From: Bacteroidota bacterium
GTDB lineage: Bacteria; Bacteroidota; Bacteroidia; Bacteroidales; PUMT01
NCBI GenBank assembly: GCA_003567115.1
Contig: PXAP01000329.1
Span: 1 to 16,734, forward strand
Direction of reading: 5' to 3'
Length of the DNA: 16,734 bases
Shown here: positions 1 through 8,418 of the stretch, in pieces
Position numbering within the stretch: position 1 is the first letter of the stretch
How the letters are laid out: each line of letters begins with the position of its first letter
The notes under the pieces: generated by a model
What the model was told of the DNA's origin: nothing
Seen by the model: the letters and a program-made list of their open reading frames with translations, nothing else
The model's database searches: none
Program-made: the position numbers and the translations under genes

Positions 1-1
1 C

Positions 2-3000
2 GCCGTGGAGATAACCCGGAACATGGGTATCAGGGGGATATCGCGGATTGAGGAGCTTGTCCCGTATTCTGGAAATAGCGGGCCTCAGGCTGATGCACAA
101 CCGGGCGATCAAATAACAGGCAGGGGAGAAACCAAAAACAGTAAAAGGCCGTCAGCCCAAACCGGTGAAATATCTTCCGGTCAATCCACCATGCGATCCT
201 CCGGTCAATCCACCGGTTCATCTTCCGTGCGATCCACCGATCAATCCACTGTGCGATCCTCCCGTCAACCCTCCGAAACAACCCATTACGATCCGATGCT
301 TCAGCATCTGTATATTAATCCCGGCCAGGATATTTTTTTAATAAATAAAGAGCCCGATCCGGTATTTTATATTGATGATATCGATGCATACAACCGCCAG
401 GAGGGTCTTGCCCTCAGCCCGGAGGAGGTAAGCTACCTGGAGGATTTGAGCAGTCAGATTGGCAGGAGACTTACCGACAGTGAAATATTCGGCTTTTCCC
501 AGGTAAATTCCGAGCACTGCCGGCATAAGATATTCAACGGGCTTTTTGTGATAGACGGCAGGGAAAAACCTTACTCCCTGTTCCAGCTTATCAAACAGAC
601 CACCCGGGACAATCCCAACAGGGTGGTGTCGGCATACAAGGATAACTGTGCCTTCCTGCAGGGCCCTGTAGCAAAGCAATTTGCTCCCGGACGGCAGGAC
701 AGGGCGGACTGGTTTGTGGTAAGGGAGGTGGAGACGGTACTCTCGCTTAAAGCCGAAACCCATAATTTCCCGACCACGGTAGAACCTTTTAACGGGGCGG
801 CAACGGGCACCGGAGGAGAGATACGCGATCGCCTTGCCGGCGGAAAAGGTGCAGCACCCCTTGCAGGGACAGCGGTTTATATGACAGCTTATCCGAGGAC
901 TGAAACGGGGCGGTCGTGGGAGAGCGCTGTGGAGCCGCGACCCTGGCTGTACCAGTCGCCCGAAGATATTCTGATAAAAGCATCAAACGGAGCAAGTGAT
1001 TTTGGCAACAAGTTCGGACAGCCTCTGGTATGCGGCAGTCTCCTGACATTTGAGCATTCGGAGAAGGGCAGGATTTACGGTTACGATAAGGTTATTATGC
1101 TGGCAGGCGGCATCGGATACGGGAAGAAGGAGGGAAGTCATAAGGGCGAACCGGTAAAAGGTGACCGTATTATATTACTTGGGGGCGACAATTACCGTAT
1201 CGGAATGGGCGGCAGTGCGGTATCATCGGTTGCCACGGGCGAATACGGCAATATTATAGAGTTGAATGCAGTTCAGCGTTCCAACCCGGAGATGCAAAAG
1301 AGGGTGAGCAATGCCATACGTGCCATGATGGAATCGGATGATAATCCGATTATCTCGGTACATGATCACGGTGCCGGCGGACATCTTAACTGCCTCTCCG
1401 AGCTGGTCGAAGCTGCCGGAGGTAAAATTGACATGAGCAAACTGCCCATTGGTGATCCTACGTTGTCGGCGCGGGAGATTGCAGGCAACGAATCACAGGA
1501 GAGGATGGGACTGGTACTGCATGAAAAAGATGTGGAGCTGCTGAAGAGAGTGGCTGACAGGGAGCGTTCGCCCATGTACAATATCGGCGAGATAACCGGT
1601 GATATGCAGTTTACTTTTGAAGATACGGTGAAAAAAATAAAGCCAATAGACCTGCAGCTTGAATGGTTGTTCGGCAAACCGCCGCGCACTGTCATGATTG
1701 ACAAAACCGTGGAAAGCAGTTTTGATGAGCTTGAGTTTGACGAGAAGCGGTTCAGGGAGTACCTGGTATCGGTGCTTCAGCTTGAGGGTGTGGCCTGCAA
1801 GGACTGGCTGACCAACAAGGTGGACCGCAGTGTTACCGGGAAGGTTGCCATGCAGCAGACAACCGGGAGTATTCAGCTTCCGCTGAACAATCTGGCGGTT
1901 ATGGCTGTTGATTACGGAGGGGAACGTGGAATGGCAACGGCCATAGGGCATGCCCCGGTAGCTGCTATGGCGGATCCCGCTAAAGGATCTGTGCTTTCCA
2001 TTGCCGAGGCACTCACCAATATTGTCTGGGTTCCTCTGCAGGACGGCATAAAGGGTGTTTCTCTCAGCGCCAACTGGATGTGGCCTGCCCGTAATGAGGG
2101 AGAGGACAGCCGCCTTTACCGTGCTGTTGAGGCAGCATCGGACTTTGCCAAAGCTCTTGGTATAAACATACCCACGGGAAAGGATTCGCTGTCGATGACC
2201 CAGAAATACAGAAACGGTACTCTTGTTTCTGCACCGGGAACGGTTATTGTATCTGCTGCGGCCGAAGTGACCGATATCAGGAAGGCGGTCAGCACCGGAC
2301 TGAAGGATGTGCCCGGAAGCTCCGTTCTCTATGTTGATATGTCAAAAGGTGATTTTTCTCTCGGAGGAAGCAGTTTTGCCCAGTCGATAAATTTTATCGG
2401 CCGCAATTGCCCCACGGTGAAGGATCCCGCATATTTTGCAAAGGCCTTCAATGCCCTGCAGGAGCTTATCGGCCGCGGACAGATCCTGGCCGGTCACGAC
2501 GTGTCAGGCGGTGGTCTTATCACCGCTCTGCTGGAGATGTGTTTCCCCGAAAGGGAAACGGGATTAAATATTGATCTTTCCGGTTTTGAGGAGTGTGCCA
2601 TCAATCTGCTGTTCTGCGAGAAACCGGCAGTGCTGGTCCAGGTTGCCGATGCCGGAAAAGTAATTGGTGATCTGGCAGCCCGGGGAGTGGAGGCGAAGAT
2701 TATAGGTCAGTATAACCGCGGGCGTGAATTCACTCTTAAGCATGGAGAGGGCCTTTATGATTTCAGAATAGATAAGTTGCGGGATGTGTGGTACCGTTCA
2801 TCGTTTCTTCTTGACAGGAAACAAACGGGCCGGGAGCTTGCTCTGGAGAGGTTCAGTAATTACGGTAATCAGCCTCTTTCCTATAAATTCCAGTCCGGCT
2901 TTACCGGCCTGATGTCGCGGTACGGGATTGATCCTGACCGGAAGGAGAAAAGTGGCATAAAGGGTGCTATCATCAGGGAGAAGGGGGTGAACGGCGACCG

Positions 3001-3796
3001 TGAGATGGCCTGGATGATGTACCTGGCCGGCATGGATGTGAAGGATGTGCATATGACCGACCTGATAAGCGGAAAAGAGACCCTTGAGGATGTAAAAATG
3101 ATTGTGTTTGTGGGTGGTTTTTCCAACAGCGATGTGCTTGGCTCTGCCAAAGGCTGGGCCGGTGCTTTCCTTTACAATGAAAAGGCCCGGCAGTCCCTCG
3201 AAAGGTTTTACGCCCGCGATGATACGCTGAGCCTGGGTGTATGCAACGGTTGCCAGCTGATGGTACAGCTCGGGCTGGTTGGTGGTACCGGGGAGAAGAA
3301 ACCGGAAATGCAGTTCAACAAATCGCAAAAGTTTGAATCGGCTTTCCTGAACGTCGACATACCTGTGAACAATTCGGTAATGCTGAAATCTCTTGCCGGC
3401 AGCAGGCTGGGAATATGGGTTGCCCATGGCGAGGGCAGGTTCAGGCTGACGGGCTCTGAAGGCGATTACTATATACCGATGAAATATTCATATGACCGCT
3501 ATCCCGGTAATCCAAGCGGATCGGATTTTGACGCCGCGGCTATATGCAGCTCCGACGGCCGTCATCTGGCTATGATGCCGCATGTGGAGCGTTCGCTTTA
3601 CCCATGGAACTGGGCTGATTATCCGGCGGACAGGAGAGGGGAAAATACTTCACTGGCCTCTTCTGCCGGTGGACCGTCAACCGGTGCTCCTTCCGGAGAG
3701 CCCGGGATGGCTGCAGTCCCGCATTACAAAGATGAAATAACCCCCTGGATAGAGGCTTTTGTAAATGCAAGGGAGTGGATTGCCGGCCGGTCATGA
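2..3796 (+). CDS. purL: Phosphoribosylformylglycinamidine synthase (FGAM synthase), large single-chain form, 5' end missing
   Basis: Fourth step of purine synthesis: formylglycinamide ribonucleotide + ATP + glutamine to FGAM, in the cytoplasm. The frame is already open at base 2 (Ala-Val-Glu-Ile-Thr), and the GTG at 5 is an internal Val that aligns with the end of the family's PurS-like N-terminal domain, so the true start lies left of the window. Numbering from that GTG, the signature NSEHCRHK begins at residue 168, the stretch KAETHNFPTT at about 250, and the second synthetase half covers roughly 590-960. The C-terminal glutaminase has nucleophile Cys1080 in GVCNGCQ and the His1193/Glu1195 pair in PHVERS. 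Two low-complexity stretches (about residues 22-95 and 1212-1242) are absent from PurL proteins as I know them; both sit in linker positions and leave the catalytic motifs intact, so the enzyme is probably active. It ends at TGA 3794-3796. Confidence 0.97.
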   Translation, partial: AVEITRNMGIRGISRIEELVPYSGNSGPQADAQPGDQITGRGETKNSKRPSAQTGEISSGQSTMRSSGQSTGSSSVRSTDQSTVRSSRQPSETTHYDPMLQHLYINPGQDIFLINKEPDPVFYIDDIDAYNRQEGLALSPEEVSYLEDLSSQIGRRLTDSEIFGFSQVNSEHCRHKIFNGLFVIDGREKPYSLFQLIKQTTRDNPNRVVSAYKDNCAFLQGPVAKQFAPGRQDRADWFVVREVETVLSLKAETHNFPTTVEPFNGAATGTGGEIRDRLAGGKGAAPLAGTAVYMTAYPRTETGRSWESAVEPRPWLYQSPEDILIKASNGASDFGNKFGQPLVCGSLLTFEHSEKGRIYGYDKVIMLAGGIGYGKKEGSHKGEPVKGDRIILLGGDNYRIGMGGSAVSSVATGEYGNIIELNAVQRSNPEMQKRVSNAIRAMMESDDNPIISVHDHGAGGHLNCLSELVEAAGGKIDMSKLPIGDPTLSAREIAGNESQERMGLVLHEKDVELLKRVADRERSPMYNIGEITGDMQFTFEDTVKKIKPIDLQLEWLFGKPPRTVMIDKTVESSFDELEFDEKRFREYLVSVLQLEGVACKDWLTNKVDRSVTGKVAMQQTTGSIQLPLNNLAVMAVDYGGERGMATAIGHAPVAAMADPAKGSVLSIAEALTNIVWVPLQDGIKGVSLSANWMWPARNEGEDSRLYRAVEAASDFAKALGINIPTGKDSLSMTQKYRNGTLVSAPGTVIVSAAAEVTDIRKAVSTGLKDVPGSSVLYVDMSKGDFSLGGSSFAQSINFIGRNCPTVKDPAYFAKAFNALQELIGRGQILAGHDVSGGGLITALLEMCFPERETGLNIDLSGFEECAINLLFCEKPAVLVQVADAGKVIGDLAARGVEAKIIGQYNRGREFTLKHGEGLYDFRIDKLRDVWYRSSFLLDRKQTGRELALERFSNYGNQPLSYKFQSGFTGLMSRYGIDPDRKEKSGIKGAIIREKGVNGDREMAWMMYLAGMDVKDVHMTDLISGKETLEDVKMIVFVGGFSNSDVLGSAKGWAGAFLYNEKARQSLERFYARDDTLSLGVCNGCQLMVQLGLVGGTGEKKPEMQFNKSQKFESAFLNVDIPVNNSVMLKSLAGSRLGIWVAHGEGRFRLTGSEGDYYIPMKYSYDRYPGNPSGSDFDAAAICSSDGRHLAMMPHVERSLYPWNWADYPADRRGENTSLASSAGGPSTGAPSGEPGMAAVPHYKDEITPWIEAFVNAREWIAGRS
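173..268 (+). repeat. Four degenerate 24-bp tandem units inside purL
   Basis: Four in-frame 24-bp units begin at 173, 197, 221 and 245. They encode the octapeptides SSGQSTMR, SSGQSTGS, SSVRSTDQ and STVRSSRQ. Units 1 and 2 are nearly identical over their first 18 bases and units 3 and 4 are more diverged. The array lies in a wider Gly/Gln/Ser/Thr-rich insertion (about 68-290) between the end of the PurS-like domain and the linker beginning with Asp-Pro-Met-Leu. It probably arose by slippage or unequal crossover of a short coding unit and should form a disordered linker. Confidence 0.8.
3638..3730 (+). other. Low-complexity in-frame insertion near the purL C-terminus
   Basis: About 31 codons rich in Gly, Ser, Ala, Pro and Thr separate the residues ADRR from DEITPWIEAF, which are normally almost adjacent in Bacteroidota PurL. 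The insertion follows the catalytic His/Glu of the glutaminase domain, so it should hang as a surface loop before the last helix. No clear internal repeat is visible, unlike the N-terminal insertion. The expected uninterrupted form comes from memory of the family, not from an alignment. Confidence 0.6.
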
Positions 3797-3803
3797 GCTG
3801 ATA

Positions 3804-3811
3804 TAAATTTG
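3804..3811 (+). promoter_or_regulatory. Possible -7 promoter element for the SHOCT gene
   Basis: The octamer TAAATTTG matches the Bacteroidota -7 consensus TAnnTTTG exactly and lies 16 bases before the ATG at 3828. No TTTG stands at the expected -33 distance, and the stretch is AT-rich, so a chance match is possible. The gene may instead be read through from purL. Confidence 0.3.
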
Positions 3812-3827
3812 AAATATATTAATTATT

Positions 3828-4052
3828 ATGATTACATTACTTCAAGGTGAGGGAATCAATGATCTTTCCACAACGGTTATTATTGTTGTGGTGCTTCTTA
3901 TTTTATGGGTTTTGATCAGGCATACGGGAAGAAAAAGGAAAAGGCGCTCTTTTAAAAGTACCAGTCTCGGCAATCTCAGAAGGCGTTATCTGGAGGGCAG
4001 TATCTCCGGGGAAGAGTATGAAAGGCAGAAGGAGGAGCTGAAAAAAAGATAA
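3828..4052 (+). CDS. Small membrane-anchored SHOCT-domain-like protein
   Basis: A 74-residue protein of unknown function. Residues about 13-31 form one hydrophobic segment (Val/Ile/Leu-rich), followed by a strongly basic stretch (RKRKRR) that would place the C-terminus in the cytoplasm by the positive-inside rule. The C-terminal ~27 residues (LGNLRRRYLEGSISGEEYERQ, split here as LGNLRRRYLEGSI then SGEEYERQ) fit the short SHOCT pattern: a helix, a Gly turn and a second helix with Glu-Glu-Tyr/Phe. SHOCT modules commonly sit at the end of small membrane proteins and are thought to mediate oligomerisation or tethering. The gene lies 31 bp after purL on the same strand and could be co-transcribed, though no functional link is evident. 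Real coding is supported by the recognisable C-terminal motif. Confidence 0.75.
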   Translation: MITLLQGEGINDLSTTVIIVVVLLILWVLIRHTGRKRKRRSFKSTSLGNLRRRYLEGSISGEEYERQKEELKKR

Positions 4053-4120
4053 GGAGGTATTATTTCACAGGTTGATAATTTCTGTGCAGTCTCTGAAAGA
4101 TCGGAAAAAGTTTCCGTTCA

Positions 4121-4143
4121 GGGCCGGGATTTAATCCCCGCCC
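4121..4143 (+). terminator. Possible weak terminator hairpin after the SHOCT gene
   Basis: A 10-bp inverted repeat with one mismatch (GGGCCGGGAT / ATCCCCGCCC) and a TTA loop is followed by only three T residues. It lies 69 bases after the SHOCT stop codon. The stem is GC-rich but the T tract is short, so this could be a weak terminator or simply part of the neighbouring repeat. Confidence 0.4.
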
Positions 4144-4295
4144 TTTAAGGATAACTTTTAAAAAAAGATTTATAGAAACGGATCATCATTTCTGCCGGTG
4201 GATAATCCGATTTCAGCGAGTTTTTAATTCCGCCCCGCTTCGGTTAACTTTAAAAAGAGGTTATATAAAAAAGATCTTTACTCCTGCCGGTCGGT
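4130..4295. repeat. Imperfect ~93-bp intergenic duplication
   Basis: Two diverged copies lie at about 4130-4200 and 4223-4295. Each runs through the same ordered blocks: a TTTAAT-C-CCGCCC start, a G(A/T)TAACTTT block (TAAC at 4152 and 4245), an A-rich stretch, and CTGCCGG (4192 and 4284). The offset is 92-93 bp with small gaps. No reading frame is shared. The spacer separates two converging genes, so the repeat may serve as paired transcript 3' ends or be a decayed intergenic element. Confidence 0.5.
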
Positions 4296-4314
4296 TTTCC
4301 GGGAAAATGTCTTT

Positions 4315-7300
4315 TTAAAAACCGCCGAATGAGAGATGAAATCCAAAAGTTCCCCTTGTTTGGTCTGCCCTTCTCTGGAAGGGAAAAGCAAAATAGGGCT
4401 CCACGATGACAGCACCGAACAGGTTTACACGTAATGCAACGCCGGTGCTGAAGACCGGTATACGGGTTTCCTCATCCCGTGCCGGCCGCCATTTCATTTC
4501 TATATCGTCAAAATCGTGCCATGCCAGCCCGCCATCGGCAAAAAGAACAAGATCGCTGAAAAACATCCGCGATTCTATCAGCGCAAACTGTTCGGGACCG
4601 GTGAAAGGATAACGCAGTTCTGCATTTGCCACGGCAATTTTACTTCCCAGAAGATTGTTGATGCTTATAAACTGGTCTGTTGTTTCTCCGGGCTGTGTGA
4701 TAGCCCTGAAGCTGTAACCTCTGACAAAAAACGGATTTCCCACATAAACAGGTCGCAGCTGATCAGCATCAGGGCCATACCGGCCATAGTGCATAGTCCG
4801 GAATGCCAGGGCAACCGGGGGAATATGTCGATACCGGCGGTAGTCTGCCTGGAGGCCCCAGAACTGGTATTCTCCAAATGACCTGTCCACCTGGAACCGG
4901 TAACGGTTGCCGCTCATTGGAGATGTTAATCCGAACCTGGAATTGTCTCCGACATAAGCCAGGTATGTCCTGTACATATAGAAGGCATCCGGGGCTTCAA
5001 GCGTGTGTTCTTCCCTGCCGACCAGAAGATTTCCGACAAAATAGTTGTTGATACTGTCTATCTGGAAACCGTACCTGCTTGCGCTGACCCCCCCCTCAAA
5101 GCGAAGGTTTCTTGATATGGGATAACGTCCGAAAGCCCCGAGTTCGTTTTCAAATATCCGTTGCTCAATCATTACAAGGTTTTCAGCCACCGTACCGTTA
5201 ATAGTGTCCAGCCTCATCATTGCGCGGGCTGATCTGTAGGGGATATGGGAGACCACTCCCCCCCAGTTTATACGTCTGCTTTGATTCAAATACACAGCCT
5301 GTCCACCGATATCCTCTACCCGGCCCTGCGCCTGAATGGTGGTGGTCAGGATGTTTTCCCTCAGCATATCGCTGAACATAAAACTGACTCCTCCTCCCAT
5401 ACCGACGCCAAACTGACCGACTCCCACACCAACTCCTGCACCTCCTATGGCCTCGAGGGTGAATCTCGGATCATACTCCCTGAAACTGAATTTCCCGGGA
5501 TCTGTTGTGGGATAGGTTTCCAGTTTTTCTTCTACTATCTCCTCCGGCGGATCAATATCCACCGGCGGAAGCATTGAAGCTGTCAGGTCAACATCGGCAT
5601 CGCTAAATAACTCTCCCACGAGATTTTCGATGCTTTCCTTAAAAATCTCATGGTTAGTTTTGTTATAAAGAATATAAACAAGTTCTCCGCTTTCCCTTGC
5701 AATATCAAAACAGGGAGATAATCCGGTTATACCCATTACCCCGGTTTGAAGGCCGGTTAATTTTATCACCTGGCCGCCATCTTTTTCATATTTGTAGATA
5801 TTCCTGTAACCGTCGGCATTTGAAACAAAGAATATCTCTGTTCCGTCGGGTGAATATTTCGGATTTATTATGTCAGCTCCGGGTAAAATGTTTATCACAT
5901 TAATATTTCCGGTATTTATATCATACTCGGCTAACCTGTAATCTCCGAATTTGAGCTGCTCGAAATCGGTATTGCCTTCCCTGTCGGTAATAAATGCGAT
6001 TTTTGATCCGTCAGGCGACCACGTCGGCTGCAGGGCAATATATCTGTCATCTGTCAGCTGTTCAACCTCTTCGGTTTCCAGGTTATAAACATACAGATCA
6101 TTCTTTCCCTGGCTTAGTCCCGAAACCACTATCCGGTTGCCGTCAGGCGACCAGTCCGGGTTATTAAACGCCTCAACCCCCGGCAATGCTATCCTGGCAG
6201 CAACTCTTCTCCGGTCCAGATCTGCAATAAGTATTTTGTTCCTTCCCTGGCTGAATACTGTAATTGCGAATTGCGTTCCCTCCGGATTCCAGGTCCCTGC
6301 TGATTCCATGTAATTGTATTCATCAATACGCGCATCACGGACGATATTGGTTATCCGTCTGGTGATCTCCTTTTCCTGAACATCGGCAAGGAAGAAATCG
6401 GTTGTGATCACATTTTTGTCAGAGATAAAGACCATGTTTTCACCATCATGACTGATGGCAGGTGCAATATTCATCTCTCCTGCATTGGTGGCATCAAATA
6501 ATTGTTCACCGGCAGATTCCTGTTTGCCTTCAATTTGCGGCTGGTATGTTTTTCTGAGCTGATTTGCCCACAAGGCCGAAAGTGAGTCCGATGAATACCC
6601 TGTCAGGGAATCGATCGCCCTTTCCACACCCATCTGTGCAGTACCGATAAATAAAGGCATGATCTGTTCGTCGCCGAATGTTCCTCCAAAGAATGCCCAG
6701 AATGCATGACCCCAGCGGTAGGGAAAATATTCGTACATCCGTCTGGTCATATCTCTTATAGTGGGAATATCGTCGTGTTTTACGGCATCACGCATCCACA
6801 TAGCTGTTTGAGTGTGTTCCCGCCCGATGGACAAATATTCCGACTGGCCTTCAATCATCCAGAGCGGGGTATTCTGCATGGCCTGGCCTCCAAGCCCTCT
6901 GCCATTGTCTCCCAGAAAAAGCCTGAAATGGTGAACATGGGTCAGTTCGTGGCCCAATACATGATCGGTATCCCTTCTGGAAGCAGACAGGGGCATTACG
7001 ACACGTTTTCGTAAACCTTCCGTTACACCACCCGTTCCAACACCGATCAACTGCTGTATTACCGTGGTCTGCTGAAAATCTGCATGATTGTTGTACAGGA
7101 TTACGGGTACTTTCCGGTCGATGGTGTCCCGGAATATCGGCAGGTGCCTTTCATACCACCTTTCGGTTAACTGGGCAAATTTTCTGAGCTCCTCTTCATC
7201 CTCCAGATAATGGTGTATCATGAAGTGAGGGGTTTCAAAAACCCTGAAGTTTAACCTTTCGTAAGTGACTTTGTTTCTTCCGAACTGCTGGGCATAATTG

Positions 7301-7356
7301 ATGTTGCAGATAAATATACCCAGAAACAGGATAATAATTATGTTAAGGGTTCTCAT
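4315..7356 (-). CDS. Secreted metallopeptidase-like domain + PD40 propeller + Omp85-type outer-membrane barrel
   Basis: 1013 residues. Residues 1-22 are a Sec signal peptide (hydrophobic core, then NYA-QQ). Residues about 30-270 resemble peptidase-MA-type gluzincins: HELTH at 136-140 and WMIEG at 166-170 give the two His and the downstream Glu (E169) expected to bind zinc. Residues about 295-575 hold PD40/WD40-like blades with repeated SPDG turns (403-406, 447-450, 502-505), as in TolB. A Pro/Glu-rich linker (about 596-612) leads into a barrel from about 630, starting with a Gly/Val-rich strand and carrying VRGY at 878-881, the lid-loop motif of Omp85 proteins; the chain ends in Phe. No POTRA domain is seen. 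Expected location is the outer membrane, with the peptidase and propeller in the periplasm or exported. The substrate is unknown. The gene stands alone on this strand. Domain calls rest on motifs, not on searches. Confidence 0.88.
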   Translation of the reverse strand: MRTLNIIIILFLGIFICNINYAQQFGRNKVTYERLNFRVFETPHFMIHHYLEDEEELRKFAQLTERWYERHLPIFRDTIDRKVPVILYNNHADFQQTTVIQQLIGVGTGGVTEGLRKRVVMPLSASRRDTDHVLGHELTHVHHFRLFLGDNGRGLGGQAMQNTPLWMIEGQSEYLSIGREHTQTAMWMRDAVKHDDIPTIRDMTRRMYEYFPYRWGHAFWAFFGGTFGDEQIMPLFIGTAQMGVERAIDSLTGYSSDSLSALWANQLRKTYQPQIEGKQESAGEQLFDATNAGEMNIAPAISHDGENMVFISDKNVITTDFFLADVQEKEITRRITNIVRDARIDEYNYMESAGTWNPEGTQFAITVFSQGRNKILIADLDRRRVAARIALPGVEAFNNPDWSPDGNRIVVSGLSQGKNDLYVYNLETEEVEQLTDDRYIALQPTWSPDGSKIAFITDREGNTDFEQLKFGDYRLAEYDINTGNINVINILPGADIINPKYSPDGTEIFFVSNADGYRNIYKYEKDGGQVIKLTGLQTGVMGITGLSPCFDIARESGELVYILYNKTNHEIFKESIENLVGELFSDADVDLTASMLPPVDIDPPEEIVEEKLETYPTTDPGKFSFREYDPRFTLEAIGGAGVGVGVGQFGVGMGGGVSFMFSDMLRENILTTTIQAQGRVEDIGGQAVYLNQSRRINWGGVVSHIPYRSARAMMRLDTINGTVAENLVMIEQRIFENELGAFGRYPISRNLRFEGGVSASRYGFQIDSINNYFVGNLLVGREEHTLEAPDAFYMYRTYLAYVGDNSRFGLTSPMSGNRYRFQVDRSFGEYQFWGLQADYRRYRHIPPVALAFRTMHYGRYGPDADQLRPVYVGNPFFVRGYSFRAITQPGETTDQFISINNLLGSKIAVANAELRYPFTGPEQFALIESRMFFSDLVLFADGGLAWHDFDDIEMKWRPARDEETRIPVFSTGVALRVNLFGAVIVEPYFAFPFQRRADQTRGTFGFHLSFGGF

Positions 7357-7787
7357 GGTATTATTATTTACACAGTGAAACTTATTTTCCCGGATTTACA
7401 TGGCCAAATAATATACCATGGGGATTTGCAATTCTGGTTTTACTGATGTATGACCTGCCGGAAAACCTTTAAAGGCTTGATAAGGATGCCAATATAACAG
7501 GCTGAATAATCCATGCTGTTATTAAAGATTACGGGAACACAATTGTGGAATATATACCCACTTTGGGAAAAAATCGTCTGCCAGTATAAACTATTGCGTT
7601 TTAGGTTCAGTTAAATGAATGATTAATAAGTGGCAGGTACTATCTTTACAGGAGAGAAAAAAGACAGATCATCTTACAAAAACCAGTTTTGCCGGTAAGG
7701 ACCTTATGAGGTATAACAAAATGTTGAAATTCTGTGCTGTATTGTTAATATCTAATGGCTCTTCCCGTTTACTTTTAACCGGAAATA
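7357..7787. other. 431-bp spacer with no supported gene
   Basis: AT-rich DNA between the start of the barrel protein gene and the transposase relic. It should hold the promoter of the minus-strand gene; CAAATAATATA near 7406-7416 reads on the minus strand as TATTATTTG, close to but not matching the -7 consensus. An open frame at 7619-7816 has no recognisable protein character and overlaps the transposase frame. I could not find terminal inverted repeats that would mark the left end of an insertion sequence. Confidence 0.5.
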
Positions 7788-8372
7788 ATGTATATTGGGA
7801 GGAAACCAGTCCTTAATCCAATGAAAGGAAAATCACCTTGCCAGTCCGAGTTGAACCTCTTTGAGCCCGGTCTGCGACAAGTTACAGAGACTGATCACCC
7901 TTTGAGGATGCTTTCGGACAGCTTCCCCTGGAGTGAAATTGAATCGGAATATTCTGTTTTGTACCCGGATAGAGGAGCGCCGGCAAAACCTGTACGGCTG
8001 ATGGCAGGGCTGTTGATCCTTAAGCATATATTCAGGGGCAGCGATGAAGGGATAGTGACTGAATGGGCGCGCGACCCTTATTTCCAGTATTTGTGCGGCG
8101 GTAATCTATTTATTAAAAAATCACCCTGTGATCCGAGTGATCTGCCCAGGTTCAGGAAGAGGATAGGACCGGAAAGGCTGCACAGGCTTCTGGCGTTGTC
8201 AAAAGAGCTGCAGGTAAGGGCAGGGTTTTATAAAATGAATATCACTGAAGGCACCAAACCGGGCAGGGATAATTTTTCATACTCTGTCCGGAAGGATTTT
8301 TACCACAACTTCATGAAAGTGTTCCGGAACCTGTCCGGGAGGTTCAGCGGTGTTTTTCCCCGATCCGTATAG
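7788..8372 (+). pseudogene. Truncated IS5-type transposase (N-terminal domain only)
   Basis: A 194-codon frame whose first ~145 residues match the N-terminal domain (DUF772 type) of IS5-family transposases common in Bacteroidota. Recognisable pieces are MKGKSP, LFEPGLRQV, KPVRLMAGLLILKHI, PYFQYLCGG and the PCDPSDLPRFRKRIG block. By similarity the real start is the Met at 7821 rather than 7788. Full-length relatives run to well over 400 residues with a DDE catalytic domain; here the similarity stops after about KELQ and ~45 unrelated residues lead to a stop, so no catalytic residues remain. It is best read as a deletion relic. It converges on the TPR gene with a 46-bp gap. Conservation of the open frame over 145 residues suggests recent decay, or less likely retention as a DNA-binding fragment. 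Confidence 0.8.
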
Positions 8373-8418
8373 AATTCAAGGAAAATCACACATATAATCA
8401 AATTGTTGTAGAATATAG

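Noticed and set aside
173..268. CRISPR-like array
   Set aside because: The units are contiguous with no spacers and lie in frame inside a gene.
2798..3427. 209-codon minus-strand frame inside purL
   Set aside because: Antisense shadow of the conserved glutaminase half of PurL; the sense protein explains the codon pattern.
7619..7816. 65-codon open frame before the transposase relic
   Set aside because: No recognisable motif, a composition like random AT-rich DNA, no ribosome site, and overlap with the transposase frame.
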